From NCBI GenBank assembly GCA_027625915.1, contig JANTQA010000033.1, forward strand, positions 6,758,001 to 6,822,000: a stretch of DNA of 64,000 bases. Direction: 5' to 3'. Made by a program: the position numbers and the translations under genes. Shown in pieces: positions 43,598 to 54,198 of the stretch (its first letter is position 1; each line of letters begins with the position of its first letter). Source of the DNA: Anaeramoeba flamelloides (Eukaryota; Metamonada; Anaeramoebidae). The notes under the pieces are model-generated. The model saw only the letters and a list, made by a program, of their open reading frames with translations, was not told the DNA's origin and searched no databases.

Positions 43598-46208
43598 TTA
43601 ATTAAATGTGCTTAAATCATCACTGAAATCTTTTTCTAATTTTTTAATTGTTTTCTTCAAATTAGAAATTGATGTTTCTAAAGCTTGTGTTGGTGTTGTT
43701 TGCCCATTTGTTTGTATTTTTAGATGTAAATCAAATGAAAGTGGATGTGGTATTTTATATCCAGAAAATAATACATTTTGATCTTCTAGTAAAGCCCTAT
43801 TATACCATATAATATATATAAATTCAAAATAAAACAAATTTAAAAAAAATAATTTTAATAATTTGGTTTTCCAGAAAAAATTAACAAAAAAAAAAAAAAA
43901 TTATTTAGAATTTTAAAGAAATAGGCTAAAAATTGTTGGCACTTGGAATCTTATTTAAATTTTCACAAAATAAAAAAAGTGAAATTTGTTTCGGTTTCAA
44001 AAATTCTCTTCAAGGATTAGGTTGGCAAACAGTTTTAAGTTATATACATATACGCACCAAAAAAATTTATTCATAGACATTTAATCAATTTGTTGTTATA
44101 ATAATAATTTAATGGTGAACATTTACTTTCTCATATTGTAACTAATTTCTAAAACAATAATAAAAAAAAAATCTTTTCAAGATCAAGGGAAAAATAAATT
44201 TAAATGAATTAATCTATATTATTTTGAAAAAAAATAAAGTCTTCAAAAATATTTAAAATATGTTTTTCAAGCCTAAATTTCAATATTTTGGGCAGAGTAA
44301 CAATAGTTAAAAGAATAAAAATACTATACAGTTTCCTTTCAATTTGAAAATAATTTTGATTTTACAAACTATTTTTATCATTTTATTGGTTTTTCTGCTT
44401 TGTTTTCATTTCATTTTTCCCCAGTTACGTGATCTGTTTTTATTAGATCAGGAATTATTTTTTTCCAATGAAATTTTAATGTATTGAGTTTGTTAAATAG
44501 AAAAATAGTAAGCTATTTCTAAGAAAGTGGGGCAAATTTATTTTACAATATATTTATGTAACCAATTCTTCAAAAAAGGATTTAAATATATAAAACCATT
44601 AACCACCATTTATAGATTCTTGATAATAATTCAATTTGTTTCATCGTATTGTATTACATAAATAAAATATATTAAAATTTTTGATCTCGATTTTATCTGA
44701 TATTTTTTTATGGTCAAAATTGGTGTTTATTATTTTGTTTTTGATCGAAAAAATCATTTTCGTAACTTTTTTAATCTCAAAAAAATTTACAATATAATTA
44801 AAAACATATAACTGCTTATTCTTGTTTAAAAAACCATTTGTTCCCTTTCCATATTACCGGTTATTTATTGAAAGTGGTCGTACATTGCTTTCTACAAAAA
44901 AAAGTGCGATTTTTTTTTCATTTTTTGGGAATATTTCAACTAATATGTTTTGAATTAAATACATAAGTGGTCGGTTCAATCAGTATTAATATTATACTTA
45001 ATTTGGTATAGTTGATTAATGATTACCATCACTAAAAAAGATTATTTTTTATGAAATGTAAAAAAAAATGCCCCACTTTTTTGGAAATACCTTATATAAT
45101 TGGTCGATTTTATCTAACTATTTGATCGATCAGTAATTGTTGTTGAAATTTCAACAAATTTAACAATACAATTTTTTTTGTTCTGCTCATTTCATCATTT
45201 TGGACATGTAAATTTTATTTTTTTCATTTTATTTTTTTTTTCTTTTATTTGTATAAAAAGAGTTATATATATATATATATATATAAATTTCTTGTAATTT
45301 AAGGGAGGTGTTTTTACTTCCACTTATTTATCCTAATTCCTAAAAAAAATGAAATTTAATAGTTTTTTTAGGTATCAAGAGATAAATTGACAAAACCACG
45401 ATGTTTTGAACCATACAGCCACTAATAGTGGCTTTTTTGGGAGTAATCCTTAAACTTGATTTAGCATTATGTTTTGTAAAATAAAAAAAAATTAGAAAAC
45501 AAATTATGTTTCAAATACTTTCAATGACTATGACACGATGTATATCTAGAAGATCTTTGAATTAAAATACACAATTAAGTCACTTCGAAATTCTCTCCTT
45601 CCCAGATTAAATGTATCCAACATTTAATTCTTAGCAAAAAAAAAAAATAAATTCAATAAATTGAGATCTTTTTTTCCTATTTTTGATTTTGGGTGTGCCC
45701 ATTTTTTTGGAATAGTGTTTATTTTTAACGCAATTCGCCAACAATAGCAATTTCTGACTTTTTATTCTTAAACCATTTTAACTAAACAAATTGCAATGTA
45801 AAAAAATACAAATATAACTTTATTGGCTATTGTTTTATATTTTAATAATCCTGAGTGTAAAATTCATTTTTTTTTAAATAAAATCGAATAAAACAATGGT
45901 TGTCCACTTATTTTTCTTTGTGAATATTTTTTGAACTTTGTTTGTTTTTCATTTTAATCAATAGGAAGTTACATCAATATTTGAATTTTACTAACAAATC
46001 AATAAATTAGTGATTGAACTCTCTTTTCATGAATATTTAGATTTTCACCGATTTGCTTGTTTTTTTAGTGGTATTAAATATTTTTGAAAATATTAAAAAC
46101 TCGTGATAATCAAAATAAAAATTTGTAAAAAATGGGGTAAATTTTTATTTTTAATTTATTCTTAAAAATCTTTATTAAAAATTCGATAAACATTAAAAAA
46201 TATTTGAC

Positions 46209-46258
<50 letters not shown>

Positions 46259-48200
46259 TAAATAGATAAAAAATGCTGTAATGGGTGATTGGTTATTTAG
46301 ATTTTGTTACAAGATGGAAAATAAAAAAAAGATAATAAATCTTTAAAAATATGTAAAAATAATGTAATTGTTCTTTATTATTTAGATTTTCTGTAACAGG
46401 GCAAAATTATATCATAATTTGTTGTGTTGGCAAAGTAATTTTCAGAAATAATTGTTAGATTTGTAAAAACTATTTTAATTAGTGAAGAAATTACAAATTG
46501 GTTATCTGAGACAGAATTTTCTTTAATCACATTTTATCACTAAATAATTATACTGGTGAATGTTCCTAATAAAAGAAAAAGCAAAAAAAATGATACAGCA
46601 ATTTTAAAAAAGTTCAGTGCTTTTTTTTATGAGATTTTCAAAATTAAAACTTTTTGAAATTTTAGTGTTTTAATAAAGTCTGAACTTTTTTTAAAAAAAG
46701 TTCTTTCCTTCAAACTCCAACCTCTGTGTCGCATTTAAAGATTGAGTCCTCACTTTATTAAATTAAAAGTTTTAAAAAGTTTTAATACTAAAAAAGTCCT
46801 CACTTTATTAAAATAGAAAACTTTCAAAAAGTTTTAATTCTGAAAAAGTTTTCACTTTATTAAAATAGAAAACTTGATAAAAGTTTTAAAAAAGTGCTCA
46901 TATTTTGAAAACCTTTTTTCTTTCACAAACATTGATCTTTTCTTGACTTTACAAAAATCTCAATTTTTTTTAGGATTTTTGATCAAAATAATTATTATTT
47001 GGAAATTTAATTACATTAAATTATTACAAATTGAGTTTTATTGATTTTTGTTTACTGCCGTTTTCAAGTTGGTGAGATCTTTATTAAAATTCTAAGAAAC
47101 CAAATTGTTGTCTAAAAAAATAAATAAGTCATTCAAATCAATTGAATTTACTTTTAAATTGCTTAATATTTTAAAAGTGAGTACTAAAAGTTTTAAAGAG
47201 TATTGCCCAAAAGTGTTTCACACCTTTAATCAATCTGTTTGGTGAAGAACTATTAAAATTTTGAGTTTTCTCCTTTTGCAAATGGCTGTGTTATAATATC
47301 TTGAATAAAAATTTAGGATCAAACAAAATTTCCTTTTGGAAATCCTTGAATATAACCTCAAGAATAATACCAAAACAAAAACAAAAAATAATCTTTTACA
47401 ATACTGGTATTTGAATTATATACAGGAAAAATTATTACTTCATTTTCAATTTTCTTTTTCAAAAAGAGATCGAAACCACAAATTACAGGTTACTTATTTG
47501 AGAACTCAATTTGGTAAAGAAAAATATGGAAAAAGGAAGTGAAAATTTTTTCCTTTATATAATTCAAATACCAGTAACAAAAAAGTAACATTAAAGTTGA
47601 AATTGTTGGTAAAAGAAACTGATGTGAAATCAAAATTCTTATTTCTTTTCTTTTATTTCGAAATTTTTTGAACAAAAAAAAATTTTTTATTCTTCGCCAA
47701 TAAAAGTTAATGGTAAAGTAGAACAGATAGATCTTGAAGCAAAAGTCTAATTAAATAATTAAATCCATGAAAATTTGGATTGTAGAACACACTATTTATT
47801 TTCAATACATACACTTTCAATAATTGGAATTACTTTGTTTTGTTTTTGTTTTTGTTTTTTTGTTAACACGAATTTGGACACTTGGTGGCATTAAAAAGAA
47901 TGAAACAAAAAAAAAAAAAAAAAAAGTAAAGATCGAAATTAAGACTTGAATTCACTTACATTCGAATCAAATTACCAAGTGTATGGTCTTCTTTTCGAAT
48001 CACAAAATTCATTGAATTTGTTACACGAGTATCCTTTTCTGCAGTAATTCTTTAATTTAGTAAAAAGAAAAGAAAAAAAAAAAAAAAAACAATTCATAAT
48101 CTGTTAAGAAACTCTAAAAAAAGTTTAATCAAAAAGAAAATATATACTTATCCTCCCCTTGTTCAAGAACAAAAGACTCATAGCTTTCTGGGTGATTCAT
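43598..48200 (-). CDS. rpb11: RNA polymerase II subunit RPB11
   Basis: Three exons on the minus strand: 48200-48148 (MNHPESYESFVLEQGED), 48049-47960 (KITAEKDTRVTNSMNFVIRK, then EDHTLGNLIR) and 43796-43598 (ALLEDQNVLFSGYKIPHPLS and on to a stop). Phases agree (2, 2) with sites GTATAT/AAAG and GTAAGT/ATAG. The product is 113 residues, against about 115-120 in other eukaryotes. EDHTLGN and VLFSGYKIPHP are the hallmark motifs; GYK.PHP rather than GY..THP separates it from the Pol I/III paralogue AC19. RPB11 pairs with RPB3 to seed assembly of RNA polymerase II in the nucleus. Introns are 98 bp and 4163 bp, the long one cutting between the two signature motifs. A possible divergent coding start lies 51 bp upstream of the ATG. 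Confidence 0.96.
44509..45094. repeat. Element family Q, copy Q1, inserted into repeat P2
   Basis: 586 bp with inverted ends: TAAGCTATTTCTAAGAAAGT then GGGGCA on the left, TGCCCCACTTTTTTGGAAAT then ACCTTA on the right. Removing it restores the P1-like order of the flanks (GTATTGAGTTTGTT joined to TATATAATTGGTCGAT). The interior aligns with 49170-49430 (GTTTTCTACAAAAAAAGTG type strings). Confidence 0.75.
46212..46253. repeat. (TA)n microsatellite
   Basis: About 21 TA units in RPB11 intron 2. Confidence 0.9.
46746..46900. repeat. Three-unit tandem repeat of about 52 bp
   Basis: Units start GTCCTCACTTTATTAAAT (46746), GTCCTCACTTTATTAAAA (about 46796) and GTTTTCACTTTATTAAAA (about 46849), each continuing into AAAAAGTTTTAAT. 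It lies in RPB11 intron 2. Confidence 0.75.
47402..47576. repeat. MITE family A, copy A5
   Basis: Best preserved copy: left TACTGGTATTTGAATTATAT, right TATAATTCAAATACCAGTA, TA at both borders, 175 bp. It lies in RPB11 intron 2, about 385 bp from the exon 2 donor. Confidence 0.85.
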
Positions 48201-48251
48201 TTTACTTTTAAAAGAATAATAAATAAATAATTTATAGTAAACTAAAAAAAA

Positions 48252-48344
48252 ATGAATTGTTCGTCAAATGAAAACAAGGAGTTTTTGGCAGAAAACAGTC
48301 TTAGAAAAATTAGTGTGTATTGTTCAATTAGAATGGTGTTTTAG
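48252..48344 (+). CDS. Candidate first exon divergent from RPB11
   Basis: ATG at 48252 opens MNCSSNENKEFLAENSLRKI and on to a stop at 48344, with ordinary codon use (TCG, AAG, GAG, GCA). It lies only 51 bp from the RPB11 ATG on the other strand. A second island at 48467-48538 (FIFLTFLCLVDFCSFKVASA) is hydrophobic and would join in phase if the donor is ATTA/GTGTGT, but that donor is poor. If real, it is a small membrane protein sharing a divergent promoter with RPB11. No family is assigned. Confidence 0.3.
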   Translation: MNCSSNENKEFLAENSLRKISVYCSIRMVF

Positions 48345-48926
48345 AATTCTTTTGGAAATACATTACCTTTTATAATGCCCTATATTTAGTTTTTATTTTC
48401 ATAAAAAGTTTTAAGGGAGATCGTAACTATAAATTTAAAAATTTCTATTTTTAACTATTTTTACAAGATCAGTTTATATTTTTAACTTTTCTGTGCCTTG
48501 TTGATTTTTGTTCGTTCAAAGTAGCATCTGCAAAATAATTGATTTCTATTTTTTTACCACGTAAAATTAAAGCTCACAATATAATGTTTAGTTGAATTAT
48601 CTTATCTGTTTTGAGAATTAGTCAATGGTTTGTCTATTGTTTGTATCTCAACATTATATGGGAGCATTTCATTCATATGTTTGAAAAATTACTAAATTGT
48701 TTTTAGGGAAGGTAGAATATTAAAAATTTATAAGAAAATTCATTAAAATAATCAATTTTAGGATTCTGTTAGTATCGTGAATTTTAAAAAAGTGAAAATA
48801 TTGGCTTCTGATCTTAAACTCTTGTTCGATTTTTACTTACTCAAAATTTTAAAAGAAATACTATATTTTTGATTAAAAGAGAGAGATAGAGATATGATAA
48901 ATAATCTTTAGATCTATCATTTAAGA

Positions 48927-49448
48927 AACTAAAATTTCATAATCGACTGCCCAATTTTTTTTTTACTTTTATTTTACTTTTTTTTATTTTATTTTTCGAT
49001 GAAAAACAAATATTTCGAGTGTATAGGACTGAATACTAAAATAATAATTTTTTTATTATAATAAATAACTTCAATTTATAAAAATTATTTATATTTCCAA
49101 AATTTCATTTTCAATGGGCGTTTAATCCTGAAAATTTTTCCAATCGAATGAAAAAAATTGAGTTTCATTTTGTTGTTTAAAAAATCATTTGTAAACTTGT
49201 TATAATTCCAGTTTATTATTGAAATTGGTTGACAGTGTTTTCTACAAAAAAAGTGGTAATTTGTTTTTCATTTGGGAAATATTCCAAGGAATCTATTTTG
49301 AAATAAACACTCTCGTAATTTATTCAATTAGTATTAAAAATTTAACTTAATTTGATATTGTAAATTAAAAATTAGATCCACTCACAAATATGATTGTTTA
49401 TGAAATGTAAAAAAAAAAAAAATGCACGGCTTTTTTGGAAATACCTTC
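48927..49448. repeat. Element family Q, copy Q2
   Basis: The right end GCACGGCTTTTTTGGAAATA then CCTTC and the interior (TTTCTACAAAAAAAGTGG, TTTATGAAATGTAAAAAA) match Q1. The left end near 48927 (ATTTCATAATCGACTGCCCA) is decayed and its exact position uncertain. Confidence 0.55.
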
Positions 49449-49641
49449 CATTTTATAATCAGTGGATATTCTCATACTCATTCAGTAAATTTACATGCTT
49501 ATCTAAATGTAAAAATTCGATTATAAAGAACAAAATGAAAAAAAAAATAAGGTCAATAAAAATCTCATTAAGTATAGATCTCAAAAAGAATAGAGAACTA
49601 AAACGATTAATAAAAAAAGTAAAAATGTTTTTTCATTGGTT

Positions 49642-50054
49642 TTAAGGAACTAGTCTCTATTATTTTTTTTTTGACCAATTTCCAAATAAGGATTCCTTAT
49701 CTAGAAATAAATTTAATATTGAAAAATAATTTTTTTTCAAAAGGAAGTAATTGGCCAAAAATTTTCTCAATCTCTATTAAATTTAGGTAAAAAAATGTAA
49801 TAGATACTAATAAATTCACAAAAAGGTTTTTAACTTTTTTGTTCAATTTCAGATTTTTGAAAATGTTTTTCTAAACTTAGAAGAGAGAATTTTTTGGTCT
49901 AAATATAAAGAAATGTTTATAAATTAGTTGACAGCAAGACTATTTTTGGAAAAAAAAATGTTTTCAAAGTCGATTTTCAAGAAATAATGAAAAATTGAAT
50001 TTGAACCAAAAAGTTGAGTATATTTTTTTGAATTTATAAGTATTAGTCCCTTAA
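49642..50054. repeat. TTAA-ended element family L, copy L1
   Basis: 413 bp from TTAAGGAACTAGTCTCTATT to AAGTATTAGTCCCTTAA. The interior GAGAATTTTTTGGTCT and neighbouring sequence match 62071-62521 in the same order. TTAA borders suggest a piggyBac-type target. Confidence 0.7.
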
Positions 50055-50920
50055 TGTACCTTTATCTTTCCAGATTTTTCTTGAAAAAAAAATATTCATG
50101 TAAATACTTTATGTTTTATATTAACTTTTCCAATCGGGTATGTTCCATGAAGGATTGTAAATAAAAAGTTGCGTCTGAAATAAAGAACAATGTCACAGAC
50201 CAAATCGAAAGACGTGAATGTACAAACACCCAATAATCCAAAAGTAATTTAAAGTATCATCAACCTTCAAAAATTCAAATTTAAAAAAAAAATTACTTGC
50301 TTCTTTTTTGGAAATTTTCAAAGATTTAAATATCATCAATTTAAAACAAATTATTTTCCTTCAGTACAAAATCAGTTTAATTCCATTTAATTCAGTGTGT
50401 GGTTATTTGGTGACACTCTAAATTTGACGAAGTAAGGATTTTAATAAAAATCAGGAGATTTAATTAACACATTCGAGAAAAGAACAGAAAGGAAAAAAAA
50501 AAACATTAGATCTCAAAAAGTGCCAAAGAATTTAACTTCAAAACTAACAAAGCTGATTTCAAAATGGTATATTCGATAATCATTCTAATAGGAAAAGTTG
50601 AGTTGTTTTTTGGTGTTATTTTATAAAAAACTTCCTCTTTTTTCATTGTTGGTTTTATAAGATTGATGGTGCCTAACATGTGAATTAGTTTATAATTGGT
50701 CTTAGGTACTGATAAAAAGTACATTTTTTTTTGTTTTCCATTTCAAAAAATTATTTTTAACCTTAATAACAAGACCTTTAATAAAAAAAATTATAAAAGA
50801 ATTTATAAAAAAAATCAAAAAAGACTGGTTTTTTGGTTCCAATCATTCATTAAAATAACAATGTGTTTGATTTCTATTTTATCCCTTACTAAGGAGTAAA
50901 TCGTGTATTATTTATATATA

Positions 50921-50940
50921 TGTGTGTGTGTGTGTGTGTG
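50921..50940. repeat. (TG)n microsatellite
   Basis: About ten TG units following a short (TA) run. Confidence 0.9.
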
Positions 50941-51404
50941 AAAACGTAAATAAACCTTACTATTATCATCCATGAAAAATGAAAAAAGATTAACTTGTAT
51001 TCTATGGAAATCCATTTTATTTTTGTTATTCAGGAATTGTAAACCCTTAAGTTATAATCACTTTTTTTGACATTTTTTTATTTGAAATCAGACTTTCATT
51101 TTCTTCTTTATTTTTGGGGTAGCAGTGTGTGTTAAAAACAAATTTAATACGTCTGGGATGGATTATTAAAAGTCGTCAATTAAAAAGTATGAGTTTTTAA
51201 TTGAAACAAAGTAATATTGGCAAACCTTTAAAATCTAAAACCCTTAAAAGAGTGAAATTAAGGGTGTGAATTGAAATCATTAAAGTTTTATAAAAATGTC
51301 TTTTTTTTATGACTAAACCTCTTGTTTCATATTAAACTCTTGACAATTGTTAATTATTTTTTGTCTTCTTGTTACCAAACCACATCGAATTTAATATTTA
51401 ATTG

Positions 51405-51625
51405 TACTGTTAATTGTAAAATAAAAAGATCAAAAGTTTCATTGAGATTTCCAAAAAATCACATCCCAAGAATTAAAAAATCATCAAAGTTACCAATTCT
51501 AAAACGTTTATTAATACTTTAAGCTTATTTTAAGTATTAAAAAATTGAAATTTTAGATGATTTGAATACTTTTTTTTGGAAAGCTGAATGAAAATTTTGT
51601 TCCTTTTATTTTGTAAGAAATAGTA
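51405..51625. repeat. MITE family C, copy C2
   Basis: About 221 bp from TACTGTTAATTGTAAAATAA to TTTATTTTGTAAGAAATAGTA, TA borders. The interior includes CATCCCAAGAATTAAAAAAT and GAAAGCTGAATGAAAATTTT as in C1. Confidence 0.75.
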
Positions 51626-51691
51626 GACTGGAACTCAAATCAATTATGAAGTTTCGTCAATTGGTGGCGTGAGTAAAATTTAAATTATCAA

Positions 51692-51893
51692 TACAGTCAG
51701 TTCCACTTTTAAGGCACAAACTATCAACGAAATTTAAGGCACACTAAAAATCTCAAATTAAAGCACAAAATTTGAACTTTTTTTTTTTACAATTTATTTT
51801 TCCTAGAATTGGAATTTTGTGCTTTAATTTGAGATTTTTAGTGTGCCTTAAATTTCGTTGAAAGTTTGTGTCTTAAATGTGAAACTGACTGTA
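51692..51893. repeat. MITE family D, copy D4 (best preserved)
   Basis: 202 bp near-perfect palindrome: TACAGTCAGTTCCACTTTTA on the left, GTGAAACTGACTGTA on the right. AAATTTAAGGCACACTAAAA and AAATCTCAAATTAAAGCACA face their complements. The loop is only about 30 bp of poly-T and AATTTATTTTTCC. TA borders and a CAGT start fit Tc1/mariner ends. Confidence 0.9.
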
Positions 51894-51901
51894 ACCATAA
51901 T

Positions 51902-52307
51902 GTAAAAAAAGTTAAACACGATTTCTAATTGGGAACATTAACTGAAAATTCAAAAGTAAGATCAATTAATAAAAGAATAAATAAATAAATAAAGACAAAA
52001 TAAAGAATTCAACACAATAACAGTTTTTTTAATACTATCTTTTATTATGGGTTTTTCTTTGATTGATCAATTATTAAAAATTTGTGCAAAAAATTGACTA
52101 TTTTGGGGATCATCAAAACGACACAAAAAATTTCGATATAACAAAGTGGATTTAAATTGTATTTGTTGGGTTGGTTGAAAATAATAAAATGGGTTATTAT
52201 TTAAAGTTAATTGGTTTCTTTTTTTTATTGATTTTACTTATCATTTTCTATTAATGTTCCCAATGAAAAACTGTGTTTCACTTTATTCTCTGTTTAACTT
52301 TTTTTCA
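51902..52307. repeat. Dispersed element family H, copy H2
   Basis: About 406 bp, reverse orientation to H1. It carries TTTTTTTAATACTATCTTTT and GGGTTTTTCTTTGATTGATC inside, and AATGAAAAACTGTGTTTCAC near the right end. It starts 8 bp after D4. Confidence 0.65.
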
Positions 52308-54198
52308 AAAACTGTGCTTTTATTGTCAATTTTTCGTGATTTTCTCAAAGTTCAGCAAATTTAATCTGATTTGAACTATTAGAAAAAGAAAGTTTTATAA
52401 TTGATTTCTATTTTCAAGGCTAAGATCATATTCGTTTCCTACATTTATAGAGAGTGGTTTGTTAATAACAGAATTCTAACAAACCAAAATCATATTTACT
52501 TTGTGATTATTGTTGGTACCTTTGATATTATACGGGATAAGTCTTCTAGTAAAATGTAAATAAAGACTTTTATTAAAGAAATAAGGACTAAACTCTGTAT
52601 GGTGATTTTCATCACCCTAACATCAATCAATTTCATTTTTCTTCCACTTTTAATTTCATTATGGATTTTAGTACATCACTTTGTCTTTATTTAAAGTCAT
52701 TTGAAAGTTTTTTAATAGAAAAAATTTTGAGATCTCTTAGATTTTATCTTTTTATATTTTTTCAAAGGTGAGAATTTTTCTAAATAATGTCTAACAAAAT
52801 CATCACTTGGAAATAAAAAGGGTCACTTCACAATAAAAAAATGAATCGAGTTGATTAAGTCATTTTTCTTCTGTAAGAAAGTCCTTTTTTCTTTAATAGA
52901 AAAAATTAAGAAAGTTAAAATATAAATTAACAACATTTCTGATTTTTTAAATAGAAAAGTGAGAGTTTTTTTTCTTTAAATTGTTTCAATCAAAAAAACT
53001 TGATGAAGACATTTTTCATTTGAAAGAGTAATCTACCCGTTGGCCCTTACAAGATGGAGTCTGTCTTGAAAATTAAGTCTTCATAATAGAAATAACTTCT
53101 ACTTACCATATTATTAATTTTTCGAATTTTAAAAAAAATAAGTGTATTTTAAACCAACAAAATCGAAGATATTAAGTTTCGGTGTTAAAAAATATCACGT
53201 TTCAATGGAAATTGAAAAAATGAAATTTCTAAAACCTAAAAACGAAAATTAAAAAGAAAATAATCATAGTTTTTTTCCTTTTGCAATTTTTTGAGGGTAT
53301 TTTTTTTTAAAACTTCTTCTCAATGGATGAATTCCAGAAAGCAGTTTATTTTTAAAAGAAGTAAATTAAGCTTTGTTGGATTAGTCTTTTTTTCTACAAT
53401 AATAGCTGAGAAATTCTCATTTTTACCAGCAATAGAAATAGTCTTTTTCTCGAATAGAACCAGAGCAGAAAAAAAAGTGTGAGATCTCGAAATGGTATTA
53501 CCAAATTTTAATATCATTTGGGGAGGTGTTGTTTGGTTCAAATTTTAAATTAGCTGTCATAAACTCTTTTAAAACTTTTTTCTTTTTAATCCTGTTTTCC
53601 AAAAATCGTGAAAAAGTAAAACCACAAATAGGGCTTTGTTGTATATCGTGTGTTTTTTGAAGGATTTTTCATTTTTCAAATAAAGATTATTTTGAGAAAA
53701 AAAGATTTTAATTTTATTGAAAAAAACTAAAAGCAAAGTATAAATTCTCACATCAGAAGAAAACAAAGGTAGAGTATTCTAACAAAAACTTTGAATACCC
53801 TCTAAAATCGTCTTTTTCTTTGAGTGTTCTTTTCAAACAAATTTAAATTGGTGACAAAAATGTATTTAATTTTGATGAAGTTATGAAATTGTTTGAGGAA
53901 AATTTTATGAGTCAAACTTCTAACAATTTTTTCTGGTTTTGATTGCATGAAAGTATCAAGATTTTTTTTGAAAAATTTCGAATTTCGAAAGAATGAGGAA
54001 AACTTTTCTTTGATTATTCTGTAGGAAAAAAGATTTATTTTAAAATTAAAGATCTGAAGATTCTCTGATTGGTAAACAAAAAAAATTGTTCTAAATTTGA
54101 CAAATATTAATTTTGGGGGTTTGGAAAAAAAACATTTTTTTACAAAAAGAATACAAACAAGACATTTTGTTACTTTTAAAAACAATCATATTATTTCA

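Larger units (their letters stand above)
43797..47959 (-). other. RPB11 intron 2, 4.2 kb, repeat-rich
   Basis: Runs from GTAAGTGAAT (minus strand) to TATAATAG. It holds P2 split by Q1 (44300-45240), a segment at 45490-45650 shared with 370-530, a 42-bp (TA)n tract, a tandem repeat at 46746-46900 and MITE A5. No gene inside is supported. Confidence 0.9.
48345..54198. other. Repeat-rich stretch, no supported gene
   Basis: Holds Q2, L1, C2, D4, H2, a (TG)n tract and a lone family E end at 51029-51050 (CAGGAATTGTAAACCCTTAA). Two opposed open frames overlap at 53291-53541, and a 127-codon minus-strand frame runs from 54185 to 53802. Both are Phe/Lys-rich and lack recognisable motifs. The minus frame at 50506-50724 (MYFLSVPKTNYKLIHMLGTI) ends in a word (AAAAAGTGCCAAAGA) that recurs at 58340. 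Confidence 0.45.

Noticed and set aside
47336-47542. 68-codon plus-strand frame
   Set aside because: It is the translation of MITE A5 and flank.
48252-48538. Identification of the candidate small membrane protein as presenilin enhancer PEN-2
   Set aside because: A faint likeness in the hydrophobic segment (F.FL.FL.LV) but no match for the rest of the PEN-2 sequence in the following 300 bp.
53291-53541. Two opposed open frames over the same bases
   Set aside because: Both open, neither with splice context or family; cannot choose, so no gene called.
53802-54185. 127-codon minus-strand frame opposite the leader of the acidic protein gene
   Set aside because: Long for chance, but Phe/Lys-rich, without motifs and overlapping the probable promoter of the plus-strand gene; kept only as a remote possibility.
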